Shown: one piece after another, positions 1 through 8,639 of the stretch | Layout: each line of letters starts with the position of its first letter | Numbering within the stretch: position 1 is the stretch's first letter | Assembly: GCA_025201845.1 (NCBI GenBank) | Contig: MU604014.1 | Coordinates: 10,036-71,786, forward strand | Reading direction: 5' to 3' | Source of the DNA: Martensiomyces pterosporus | Taxonomy: Eukaryota > Kickxellomycota > Kickxellomycetes > Kickxellales > Kickxellaceae | DNA: 61,751 bases | The notes under the pieces: generated by a model | What the model was told of the DNA's origin: nothing | What the model saw: the letters and a program-made list of their open reading frames with translations, nothing else | Databases searched by the model: none | Translations under genes and position numbers: made by a program

Positions 1-251
1 TCTTCGTGAGGATGTTCCTCGTGAGGCTGCTCTTCGTGGGGATGCTCCTCATGTGGGTGTTCCTCATGTGGGTGTTCCTCGTGAGGATGCTCTTCGTGAG
101 GATGCTCTTCGTGAGGATGCTCTTCGTGAGGATGCTCTTCGTGAGGATGCTCTTCGTGAGGATGCTCTTCGTGAGGGCGTTCCTCGTACGGATGTTCCTC
201 ATAGGGGCGCTCCTCGTATGGACGCTCCTCATAGGGGTACTCCTCGTAGGG
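1..251 (-). repeat. 15-bp coding minisatellite (EEHPH/EERPY units)
   Basis: About 16-17 units of 15 bp lie in register with the reading frame. The block from roughly 93 to 175 consists of near-identical units of the form gaggatgctcttcgt on the plus strand; units on both flanks have drifted. The array probably continues left of the window, and copy number is likely to vary between strains. Confidence 0.9.
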
Positions 252-422
252 GCGCTGCCCATAGGAAGGGGCGCTGCCGCCGTAGTAGGGACCCTGGTAG
301 TACCCCTGGGGAGCATTGCCGCCGTTAGAAGGTCCGCTCTCGTATCCGGGAGCGACCTCGCGGTACGAGGCAGAGGCAAACATGGCCAGCGAAAGCGTAG
401 CGATCTGGATCTTGGCGTGCAT
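1..422 (-). CDS. secreted His/Glu-rich pentapeptide-repeat protein (3' end beyond window)
   Basis: Reading the minus strand from the ATG at 422, the frame stays open to base 1, so the gene is cut by the window edge. The first ~18 residues (MHAKIQIATLSLAMFASAS) look like a signal peptide. A Gly/Tyr/Pro linker rich in YYGG and YQGP follows. From about residue 57 on the protein is a tandem array of a five-residue unit, first EERPY/EEYPY, then EEHPH repeated many times. No known family is recognised. The dense His and Glu content would suit a metal-binding or sticky cell-surface protein, but that is inference. A TATAAATA box on the same strand lies about 180 bases upstream. The frame, the signal peptide and the in-frame repeat make the call solid; the function is unknown. 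Confidence 0.8.
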   Translation of the reverse strand, partial: MHAKIQIATLSLAMFASASYREVAPGYESGPSNGGNAPQGYYQGPYYGGSAPSYGQRPYEEYPYEERPYEERPYEEHPYEERPHEEHPHEEHPHEEHPHEEHPHEEHPHEEHPHEEHPHEEHPHEEHPHEEQPHEEHPHE

Positions 423-2181
423 CTTCCAGAAAATATCTGAATCGAAGTGGTAGGAGGGAAGGGGGTGGATGTGGGGGGTTGTGGTCGAAGGGAGAGGGAG
501 AGGAAGGGGGATGGCGTCTTTAAAATATCGTCCTGCGGAATATTAAAGATTCTGTACTGAAACAAAAGAAAAAGTCAAGTGCAAGCGGTGAGGCTTCTCG
601 TATTTATAAGAGAACAGACGGGCCGCAAGATTGTGCTAGCCAACTTGGAATGCACAGCAATGGCGAGCGATGTGGCTTAAACAAAAAAAACCTCCTGTGT
701 AGAGGAATAAAAGAAGGCGAATATTTGTGGCGAGAAGGCAACAACGCACCAAATGTGAAGGTTATAAATAGAAGCACCAAGAAGAAAAGAAGAAACCAAA
801 GCCAGCCGAGGACATAGAGCAAGATGTAAACAAGAACTGACAGCCAGGCGCGCTGGAAACAGGCATGCACCAGAGCACGCTAGTTGTATAAATACCCGGC
901 AGAAGAAATGCGCACCGTGCTCGCTTGTCTGGCCGGCCTCGTTTGCTGCTAGGCTTGAGTAAAACAGATGGCCATGTTCTCCGAGAGCACGCCTAATTAG
1001 GCAGCAGCCTCATACAGTGCAGCAATCAGCGAAGAACAAGTAGGGCGGCACGTAGACAATACGAGAAGAAAATTGTGCGCCATTGTTGCGCCGGGTTCAA
1101 TGTATCCTTTTTCTAGATGTTGTTTTGTTAGATACCGCAGAGGGCGCAAGCCGGCTCTACTTCATTCCCCCAATTTCACTTTGGCCGACTGAGGAAAAGT
1201 GCAAACAAACATTCCCCCATCTCCCTAAGTGCCTTGCGGTGTCGCTGGCCACACAATGGCAGCGAAGCGGCAAGGTATGCTTCCTGGCCGCTTTTGCTGG
1301 TTACTAGGCAGCGAAAGGTGCGCTGCCGCCTCGCTTTCAGAGTAGCAGACAATATGGAGCTGCTCTTATTGAGCAGCGCTACGCCACTCCAGCGCCCACA
1401 GTAGTAGCGAGCTAGAGGCCAATAGTGCGAGCTGCGGAACCAGTCCCCCCTGGCCCTCAGGTGCACGAGTCGCTAGTAAACGATGCGCCATGTGATCGGC
1501 GGTCCATATGCAAGTGGCATCGTTAGCACCTAGCGCTTCCTGCATCCATCTAGCATACTGCCTCTCGCTCCCACATCGGAGGTGCGCTTTCGCTTTCTGG
1601 CGAGCGTGCACGCAAGAGGAGGCCAGGCAGTTAATCACAGCTAGTGATCTGTGGGCAGGAGATCCCCATGCCGCCAATCAAGCACAGCAGATCAGCCTCC
1701 TTGCGCCTATTTCGTGCCTGTCTTCCATGGGGGAAAAGCGCCTCGCCCGCGATCGATATCCAGGCTCCGCCCTTCCTTTTCTCCTTCTCGCCCGTGCTAT
1801 TATTACCCTCGTTATTTTCGCACTTAATATACCTGCGTACCCGCATATTATTATCATCATTATCGTTATCATCGCTGTCACGCACCGCTGCTTTGGATCT
1901 CGCTGCTTCTGCCTGATATAGCCTCACAGCTCGGTACGTATCAGCACAATGGGGGTGGTAGTACGTGTTTGCATGCAGTGCCCGTTTTGGCCAGAGTAGC
2001 ACAGGGCCCGTTTTCTTGTTTGACGTCGCTCTATGCCGCAGAGCAGTACACCCTTCCATTGAGCTAACCTCTTTTTGAGAACAAGCCCAGACAAGGGAGT
2101 CCCCTCCCTCAATGCGCGATTGTTGCCTACACTATTGCCGACAGTAGGACTTTGAAAAGAAAAGCAACAGACAAAAAGGAT
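423..2181. other. intergenic, 1.76 kb
   Basis: No convincing gene is seen. Several open frames up to about 140 codons exist on both strands, but they have no domain, no biased composition and no promoter logic. A low-complexity ATT/ATC run lies near 1848-1880. A plus-strand TATAAATA at 887-894 is followed at 908 by a 14-codon signal-peptide-like frame that stops at once; it is discussed under rejected items. Confidence 0.6.
601..608 (-). promoter_or_regulatory. TATA box of the His-rich secreted gene
   Basis: The minus strand reads TATAAATA about 180 bases before the ATG at 422. The secreted gene at the other end of the window has the identical octamer about 160 bases before its ATG, which supports both as core promoters. 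Confidence 0.5.
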
Positions 2182-3333
2182 ATGCCATCGTTTCTCGTCC
2201 TCGGCTGCGCCAACTTTTACGGCCGCGCACTAGTTCACCGCCTATGCCAGGAGCGCGACGCAGCCATTGCACAGGGCGCCTCTCCGTCCGACTGGGTAAT
2301 CCGCGGGGTGGACAAGATCCTGCCAGCCCTGGCCTCGTTCCCCGCCAATATTCTGAAGCTCTACGACACGTTTGACTTCCGCATGGGCAACCTTCGCAGC
2401 ACAGAGTTTCTCGAGCACGCCTTTGCCCGCGACTCGCAGTGGGACTACGTGTTCAACTTTGCCCCAGAGTTCAAGTTCGGCCAGCCACAGCAGGTCTACG
2501 AGCAGGACGTCTACCAGCTGTCGGTCACGGTGGCCTCGCTGGCACGGAAACACAACGCTGGCGTCCTGGTGCACCTTTCCAGCGCACATGTGTTCAAGCC
2601 CAAGGGGGGCAATGTTAGGCATGGCGAGGCCGACGAGCTGGCGGCGCCCAACGGGCTGGCCGAGTGCTATATCAGGGCTGAGAACGAGCTGCGCAAGATC
2701 AGCGGCCTCCCTTTGGTCATCCTCAGGCCATCGCTGTGCTACGGGCCCGGCGACCGGCAGAACATCGTGCCCATGCTGATCATGGCGCAGATCAGCAAGG
2801 TGAGCAGGGAGAAGATGCAGGTGCTGTGGGAAAAGGACCTGCGCGTCAACACCGTCCATGTCTCCGACGTCGCCCGCGCCGCCCTCCAAGTGGCCCAGTG
2901 GCACAAGTCCAACCCCACCACGGTCGTCTTCAACCTCTCGGATCCGGGCGACACCACAAACTCGAGGCTGGCCAAGTGCATTGGCAAGCTGTTCAATGTG
3001 GATGTCAGCTTCCAGAACTCGGCGGTCAACTTTATTGTCAAAAAGCTCAAGACGTCGGAGCTCACCGAAGAGGTCAACGAGTCGTTTTTGGGGCCCTGGA
3101 TGGACCTTTTGGCCAAGCACGGGGTTGCCAACTCGCCATTGTCGCCGTATCTGGACCAGGAGCACCCGTACTGCAGGCTCGAGCAGTTCCCGCTGGGCGT
3201 GGACGGCTCCCGCATTGCCAGCACACCTGGGCTTGCATTCAAATACGAGCACGAGGCCATTACTCCTGAGGGCCTGGGCGTCACCATCGACGAGTTCAAG
3301 AGCCTGAACCTGTGGCCCAAGATTACAAACTAA
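2182..3333 (+). CDS. extended short-chain dehydrogenase/epimerase-like protein
   Basis: A 383-residue protein with the layout of an extended SDR (NAD-dependent epimerase or 3-beta-HSD-like). A short beta strand leads into a glycine-containing nucleotide loop, GCANFYG (residues 8-14). 'LVHLSSAHVF' matches the catalytic Ser strand. 'LRPSLCYGPGDRQN' matches the R-P...YGPGD motif after the active site. The usual YxxxK reads Y163-I-R-A-E167, so the catalytic lysine is replaced by Glu, and the TGxxGxxG loop is degenerate. This may be a non-catalytic or divergent member. The ATG at 2182 is the first in frame; the frame is open slightly further upstream but without Met. It ends 105 bp from the end of the convergent UPF0643 gene. 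Substrate unknown. Confidence 0.8.
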   Translation: MPSFLVLGCANFYGRALVHRLCQERDAAIAQGASPSDWVIRGVDKILPALASFPANILKLYDTFDFRMGNLRSTEFLEHAFARDSQWDYVFNFAPEFKFGQPQQVYEQDVYQLSVTVASLARKHNAGVLVHLSSAHVFKPKGGNVRHGEADELAAPNGLAECYIRAENELRKISGLPLVILRPSLCYGPGDRQNIVPMLIMAQISKVSREKMQVLWEKDLRVNTVHVSDVARAALQVAQWHKSNPTTVVFNLSDPGDTTNSRLAKCIGKLFNVDVSFQNSAVNFIVKKLKTSELTEEVNESFLGPWMDLLAKHGVANSPLSPYLDQEHPYCRLEQFPLGVDGSRIASTPGLAFKYEHEAITPEGLGVTIDEFKSLNLWPKITN

Positions 3334-3438
3334 AAACTGCTCTGCCCACTCTTTTCTTTGCCGGACCCCACATCATTCATTTCTAATGCAACGCCATTTG
3401 AGACATCAGAACTGGTAGTAGGCGTGTGCCTTGCGTGT

Positions 3439-4098
3439 TTACCACGCACTGACTTGCAGCTTGCTCTCCTCCGGAAGCCACTCTATTCTTTGGCGGTCGA
3501 TCTTGTAGTGGACATACGACCCGGCAGAAAGCCGAGCAGCGTCTTTGTGTGCAGGCAGAGAACTGACAGAGACAGCGTGGCCTCTGCTGGCCCACACGCA
3601 CGTTGCCAAGCAGTTGCTGTCCTTGTCCAGACCCGTGTACCAGTACACTAGCAGCGCGCCATTGGTGTTTGCAAATGCCTCTGTGTATGCTAGTCTATCG
3701 GCTTCGAACAGATCGACATTGTTGCAATCGGCCTTGCGCCGCGACCGGAAGACCACGGCGTACCACGACAGATCGCCTGGTGGTCGGTGTGGTAGATGGT
3801 CGTGCTGGCCTAGTGCGGAGCGGAATTCGGCAGAGATGACGGCCCAGTTGAAGCTTGTGGAATAGTCTGCTAGACGGAAGTCATCGCGCACTGGTGCGAG
3901 CATCTTGAGTGCCTGTCTGAGTGCCTCGTCCTCCCGTGTTGGGACATACTTCTGCACTGCCAGCTCGTTGCCTTCTACTTGCGGCAAATGCGGGGCTGGG
4001 AAGGGTGAAGGGGTGTCTTGTGCATATGAAGCAGTCTCCCTGCGCTGCAGAGGCTCGTCCCTGGGTGGATATGTGCCTGAAATCAACACATGTGACAT
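3439..4098 (-). CDS. UPF0643 family protein
   Basis: A 219-residue protein resembling the fungal UPF0643 family. Family-like features are 'DDFRLADYSTSFNW' (about residues 71-84), 'VVFRSRRKADCN', 'LYTGLDK'-type Trp/Tyr-rich core strands, and the conserved 'LATCVWASRGHA' followed by an alternating 'YVHYKIDRQRIEWLPE' close to the C-terminus. The length fits members of this family, which have no settled function. The N-terminal ~55 residues are Pro/Glu-rich and probably disordered. The ATG at 4098 is the first in-frame Met. The gene is convergent with the SDR-like gene and divergent from dsk2. Recognition is from remembered family features, not a search. Confidence 0.72.
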   Translation of the reverse strand: MSHVLISGTYPPRDEPLQRRETASYAQDTPSPFPAPHLPQVEGNELAVQKYVPTREDEALRQALKMLAPVRDDFRLADYSTSFNWAVISAEFRSALGQHDHLPHRPPGDLSWYAVVFRSRRKADCNNVDLFEADRLAYTEAFANTNGALLVYWYTGLDKDSNCLATCVWASRGHAVSVSSLPAHKDAARLSAGSYVHYKIDRQRIEWLPEESKLQVSAW

Positions 4099-4820
4099 GT
4101 CTAGAAGTGTATGTCGAGTAGCGTTTAGCTGGTAGAGCGAAGAATATGTGTCGTAGAAGTGGCAGTGGGCCTCACGGACTGCCTTGTCTTGTTGGCTGGC
4201 TGAGCGAAACGAAGGATAGTAGTATGTAATGTAATAGGAGCGAAGAGGTTGTTTACGAAGCTAAAGAACTACTGAGAGGAAAAGCAGAGCCAGCACAGCA
4301 TTTATGTACGCCTCCGCCCAGGCCTTACAGAAAACCCAGACAACAACCCACCATCCCAGGCACCTGGCGTTTACACTATCCATCTGTCCTCCATTTCATC
4401 CACAAATGTCCATTTTGCGTTATGTGCAACGTGGATTTCGCAATGCATGCTCTCCAATTATCGCAGCCAAGGTACCAATGGCGACATCAAGTCCATATGA
4501 AACACCATGATCCGCTTTGTGTGGTGAGGGGACACGGGGCGCGAACACTGGGGCTGTCCCCGCTGTCCCTTCCACACGTCCCCTGGGGCTTCGAAGTGGC
4601 AAGCAGCAATCAGCCACCGTCTTTCCTGCTTACGACGGCACCCGAAGACGGGGGAGAAGACTCTAGACCCCTCCCTCGCCTGCGAGCCCCTTTGCACCTT
4701 GCGCTTCATCTTCATTTGCACTCATCTCGCTTTTTCAAATTGCCATCTCCCTTTCCGTAGACATCTACGCTGCTTTATTACCCCACTCTTGCCAAGCCTC
4801 GTCCCCTCAACTTCTTCGTA
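4099..4820. other. divergent intergenic region UPF0643 / dsk2
   Basis: About 720 bp that must hold both promoters. The last ~110 bases before dsk2 are CT-rich, as in several other leaders in this window. No conserved gene is seen in it. Confidence 0.5.
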
Positions 4821-5921
4821 ATGGCAAAGCTCACAATCAAGTGCTCGAACGACAAGCGACTGACAGTTGAAGTCGACCCAGCGACCACCACGGTGCTTCA
4901 GCTGAAGGAGCTTATTGCAAAGGACCTCGAGGATACACCCGCCGAAAGCCAAAGACTCATTTATGCCGGACGCATTCTCAAAGATGCCGACACCTTGGCT
5001 GTTTACAAGGTGTCAGATGGCAACACCATTCACATGGTAAAGGGCGGAGCAAAGAAGGCGGCCGCGTCTACTAGCAGTGCCCCTTCCACAGCGGGCGGTG
5101 CCATCAACGACAGCACTGCCACTTCGGCCGCCCAGCAATCGCAGCCACAGCAGCAGCCGGCAGCAGCAGCAGCAGCAGCAGCATCGCCTTTTGGCGGGGC
5201 TGGCGGGATGCCTGATATGGCGTCCATGCTCGGTGCAATGGGTGGTATGGGTGGTATGGGTGGCATGGGTGGAATGGGCGGCATGGGCGATATGTCTCAG
5301 CTGCCACCCGGAATGCTGGAGCAGTTCTACTCGAACCCCGCGACTCTTCAGATGATGCAGCGGATTTTCTCCAACCCCGAGCTCCTCAACTCGATGATCG
5401 ACAGTAACCCGATGCTCCAGCAGCGGCTGACGCCCGAGATGCGGCAGATGCTGACGGACCCCACCTTCACAAGCATGCTGGCCAACCCCGACGTCATGCG
5501 CAGCATGGTGCAGATGCAGGACGCCATCCACAGGGCTCAATCGGGCAGCGGTGCGCCCACAGGAAGCCCTGCCGCCGGCGGTATCTACAACCCATGGGCA
5601 TCGACGCCATCCACCACTGCCACAGCAAACACAACCGGAGCCAGCGAGGCACCTGCCTCGTCGTCGCCTGCTGCTGGATCTCAGGCTCCGCCGGCATTTA
5701 ACCCATTTGCCGCTCTGATGAACCCTGGGTTCGGCGGATTCAACCCAACGGCATCGCCGGCTGCCAACCAGGCGCCGCCCGAGGAGCGCTTCCAGCAGCA
5801 GCTGCAGCAGCTCAACGATATGGGCTTTTGGAATGCCCAGCAGAACATCCGCGCACTGATGATGACTGGAGGCAATGTTGAGGCTGCCATCGAGTACCTG
5901 CTCAACAACCCCACCAACTAA
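4821..5921 (+). CDS. dsk2: ubiquilin / Dsk2 ubiquitin shuttle protein
   Basis: A 366-residue protein with the full ubiquilin order. An N-terminal ubiquitin-like domain (residues ~1-75, with '[11 protein letters not shown]' and 'GNTIHMVKG') is followed by a low-complexity Ala/Gln/Gly-Met linker and a central STI1-type segment ('[20 protein letters not shown]' to '[19 protein letters not shown]', ~165-235). After a Ser/Thr/Ala-rich spacer comes a C-terminal UBA domain ('[20 protein letters not shown]', ~325-364). Such proteins bind ubiquitin chains through the UBA and the proteasome through the UBL, carrying substrates to degradation. The ATG at 4821 sits after a CT-rich leader and begins the UBL directly. 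The linker holds an alanine run from a GCA repeat and a GGM repeat. Confidence 0.96.
   Translation: MAKLTIKCSNDKRLTVEVDPATTTVLQLKELIAKDLEDTPAESQRLIYAGRILKDADTLAVYKVSDGNTIHMVKGGAKKAAASTSSAPSTAGGAINDSTATSAAQQSQPQQQPAAAAAAAASPFGGAGGMPDMASMLGAMGGMGGMGGMGGMGGMGDMSQLPPGMLEQFYSNPATLQMMQRIFSNPELLNSMIDSNPMLQQRLTPEMRQMLTDPTFTSMLANPDVMRSMVQMQDAIHRAQSGSGAPTGSPAAGGIYNPWASTPSTTATANTTGASEAPASSSPAAGSQAPPAFNPFAALMNPGFGGFNPTASPAANQAPPEERFQQQLQQLNDMGFWNAQQNIRALMMTGGNVEAAIEYLLNNPTN
5220..5290 (+). repeat. GGM-encoding 9-bp repeat in dsk2
   Basis: Tandem ggtatgggt / ggcatgggt units encode a Gly-Gly-Met run in the linker after the UBL domain. A GCA (alanine) run lies just upstream at about 5160-5182. Confidence 0.85.
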
Positions 5922-6307
5922 CACCACTCTTTGCTCCAACTCTTATGCAATTTTCTTTTTCCGCTGGTTCTCCTCTCTTTTCTCTTCTATTGCTAATTAC
6001 AAGTATTATTCTCCATCTCTGCGTGCATGTCTTGTATTGCGTCTACTGCCATCGTCTATGCATGGAAGAAAGCTACATCGCCTCTTGAATATACTGTGAG
6101 CGTGGGCTGTGTGATCAATCTAGCTTGTTCTTGAACAATCAGCATGCTAGATGCAGATGCCAGCGCGTGACTTGTCTCAGTTCAGCGTATGATCTTGCAT
6201 GTGAGCGATCTCCTCGCCTCCCTCAACTCACTTCTCTCTACCCCACCATCCATGTACTGTATATTCCTGTTGTATTGCACCCACTCCATCTAGTAATCTT
6301 TTTGAGA
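5922..6307. other. intergenic, dsk2 3' / lipase 5'
   Basis: About 390 bp between tandem plus-strand genes, AT-richer than the coding DNA. No separate gene seen. Confidence 0.5.
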
Positions 6308-7303
6308 ATGAAGCTACTTCGAGTGCTCGAGACAGTATACAGCGCCTCGTCTATTTTCTCTAACCAAGCAGCAAATCCAGACAGAGACATTGCAGCAGGC
6401 AGCAGCGAGCTATCTTTCAGCAGCCTGGTGCACTGGGGCCACTACGCTGGCGCCACCTACCAGAGGTTTGAGGACTGGGAGACATGCGGGCTCTGCGAAT
6501 TCGACGACATCAAAGACACTGTGCTCAACACCACATGGTCGACCGTGCTGCCAGCGTTTAGTCGCGGGTACATTGGAGTCAACCAAGAGCAGAGGGAGGT
6601 TGTTGTCGCGTACCGTGGCACCACGCACATAATGGACGTGCTCACGGATGCGCAGCTTGTTCAAAGCCGCTGGCCAGACGGCGCTCACGGGTCGCGTGTT
6701 CACTTGGGGTTCCTGCTCGCCTATTTGGCGTCGCGAGAAGCCGTGCAGGAGGCACTGGACACATTGGCTGCCGACCCTAGCTATAACGGCTATTCCTTGT
6801 ATTTTGTGGGCCATTCGCTGGGTGGCGCTCAAGCAACGCTGGCATACGCAGAATTCTTGCAGACACACTACGATAAGCTGTACACGGGGAATGAAAGACG
6901 GATGCTGCCTCGACTGGTGACGTTTGGCGCCCCCAGAGTGGGGAACGGCAAGTTTGCGCAGTACCTGAATATGCTGGGTGGCATTCGCAGCAATGGGGCA
7001 GCGATGGTACGCACAGTGCACGAGAGTGACATCATCCCACACATGCCGCGATCTACCTTGCTATACGAGTACGTCCACAGCGATAGGGAGGTTTGGATCC
7101 GAGGCTCCCCTGGCAATGGCACCGGTAACGACGACGAAAGCACCCAGCATGAGCTTGTCGTTTGCGATATTTCTGATGGGTATGGAGAGGATGGGGACTG
7201 CTCGGAGGGCGTCAGTCCCTTGCTGTGGAATCTCCCAGACCACATGTGGTATCCTGGCATTCGAATTGGCATTCCAGAATACCTTCAAAGGCGCAGCCAG
7301 TAA
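6308..7303 (+). CDS. class 3 (fungal type) lipase
   Basis: A 331-residue lipase_3 protein that would hydrolyse acylglycerol esters. The nucleophile elbow reads 'FVGHSLGGAQA' with Ser170. The acid is Asp241 in 'HESDIIPHMP', and the histidine is His312 in 'NLPDHMWYPG', so the triad is complete. 'VVVAYRGT' upstream is the usual oxyanion-hole strand, and 'LVTFGAPRVGN' follows the nucleophile as in filamentous-fungal lipases. The ATG at 6308 is the only Met before the domain. The N-terminus is only weakly hydrophobic, so secretion is likely for the family but not clear here. No disulfide-rich propeptide is seen. Confidence 0.93.
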   Translation: MKLLRVLETVYSASSIFSNQAANPDRDIAAGSSELSFSSLVHWGHYAGATYQRFEDWETCGLCEFDDIKDTVLNTTWSTVLPAFSRGYIGVNQEQREVVVAYRGTTHIMDVLTDAQLVQSRWPDGAHGSRVHLGFLLAYLASREAVQEALDTLAADPSYNGYSLYFVGHSLGGAQATLAYAEFLQTHYDKLYTGNERRMLPRLVTFGAPRVGNGKFAQYLNMLGGIRSNGAAMVRTVHESDIIPHMPRSTLLYEYVHSDREVWIRGSPGNGTGNDDESTQHELVVCDISDGYGEDGDCSEGVSPLLWNLPDHMWYPGIRIGIPEYLQRRSQ

Positions 7304-7839
7304 GTCACATACACGGCCTCGCCCATCAGAGGCTGTGCGCTGTTGCCGGTATGCAGATTAGCAGCTGGCTGTGATCTCCAGCGACGCAGTCACATGCGGC
7401 CTCTGCACTGGACAAAGCGTATTGCTTCATGATCGCCTTGTTATAGAAAGCCATCTATTTGGCTTGTAGTGCTGAGCAGTGTTTGAGGTGCAGCATGCCT
7501 AGTAGCGCAAAAAGACGCGACATTTCTGCCTAACTCGCCATATGCACAGCGTGCACCTTTCTTTTGAAGCATGATCTTTGTATGGCTGCATGCTGCTCTT
7601 CATTGGCGTCTGTATACGTGACTTCAATTTATGAAGCGACGAAACGACAAGAACAAGACTACTTGCCCACACATTTATTTAGCGCAAAGGCACTGCGGTC
7701 AAGTCTGCTTGCGTCTCAAACCCAGCATGCCAGGAGCAGGCATCCTACCACTCGACGTAAATTACTTTGTACCACCTCTCTACTTTCTCTCAGCAACCGT
7801 TTATATATGTACGTTATAGAAGCTTTTTGCACATCGTAA
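7304..7839. other. intergenic, lipase to interrupted secreted gene
   Basis: About 540 bp without a supported gene. A TATATA stretch near 7801-7807 lies about 35-40 bases before the next ATG and is a plausible core promoter. Confidence 0.5.
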
Positions 7840-8364
7840 ATGTTTCTCGCTTACTGCATCACGGCTGTACTCATGTGTGCTGCTAACGCACAGTACACGT
7901 TCGACACGCATATCTACAGTCTTGACAAGCTGTACGGTGTGGTATCGAACGACTATCGGGGGTACCAGGGTGTGTGACAGAGTTACATTAACCAGGCCAG
8001 AATCTCGCATGCCGGCGCATATTCGCAGCTGACAGCTTATTTTGACACCGACAGTATCCCCGATGCAGTGAACACAGCTTGCTTGAGCAGCTTCATACAG
8101 AGGGCTTACGACATCGGTCCTACAGCCATCTCTGGCAGTCCTATCGCCACAGCAGCTACCGCTACAATCGCACCTCCTCCGACTCATGCCATACACAAAA
8201 AGCCCTCAGCCGTGACACCAACATCTACTCGGACTATTACAGTCACCTACACCGTCACCCACGACTCTGTTGAAAGTGCTGCAAATAAAAACTGCAAACC
8301 CAGCGTTTTCATCTATGTTGCCACTGTCTCATGCATCCTTTCTTGCGTGCTCCTGCCACACTAG
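7840..8364 (+). pseudogene. secreted GPI-anchored-like protein gene with one in-frame TGA
   Basis: From the ATG at 7840 the frame encodes a clean signal peptide (MFLAYCITAVLMCAANA), then 'YTFDTHIYSLDKLYG' and on to a TGA at 7975-7977. The same frame continues without a further stop to TAG at 8362: first a helical Ser/Ala/Tyr-rich domain with 'ACLSSFIQRAYDIG', then a Thr/Ser/Pro-rich stalk and a hydrophobic C-terminal tail (VFIYVATVSCILSC) typical of a GPI signal. Both halves fit one 175-codon cell-wall protein. The TGA could be a recent nonsense change (for example from TGG), a base-call error, readthrough, or the inside of a very short 24-base GT-AG intron that would keep frame. Family not recognised. 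Confidence 0.7.
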
Positions 8365-8639
8365 CCATTTCAGTGCTTCTGCTTTGTTTCAAAGCTACAG
8401 ACATCAAGCTCCGTCAACACGCTGATGGTGGAGTCGATGCATTTCCAGTAAACATAACTCAGTGCCAAGAAACTAAAGGAGTCCCCATAGCGGGGTCGGC
8501 TAAGGAGCACACGAAACTATGTCGCCGGAGTGACAGGAAACTAAGCAAACACATAATTTTCCGCACATATATCCAAAGGACACCCGTGGAGAATAGCCAC
8601 TGCACGTGCAAACCTATGCCATCCGGGAGGACCAGTGGA

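Noticed and set aside
1..251. Regularly spaced short repeats that might suggest a CRISPR-like array
   Set aside because: The units are contiguous 15-mers with no spacers and are in coding frame.
887..952. TATAAATA at 887-894 followed by ATG 908 and a 14-codon signal-peptide-like frame
   Set aside because: The frame stops after 14 codons, and the ATG is only 14 bases from the TATA box, before any likely transcription start. No plausible intron restores a longer product.
1508..2059. Open frames of ~140 codons on both strands
   Set aside because: No domain, no promoter, low-complexity Ile-rich runs from an ATT/ATC repeat.
2242..3252. 336-codon minus-strand open frame
   Set aside because: Exact antisense of the SDR-like gene; a by-product of GC-rich codon use.
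5013..5939. 308-codon minus-strand open frame
   Set aside because: Antisense of dsk2 with Cys/His runs produced by the GCA and GGM repeats.
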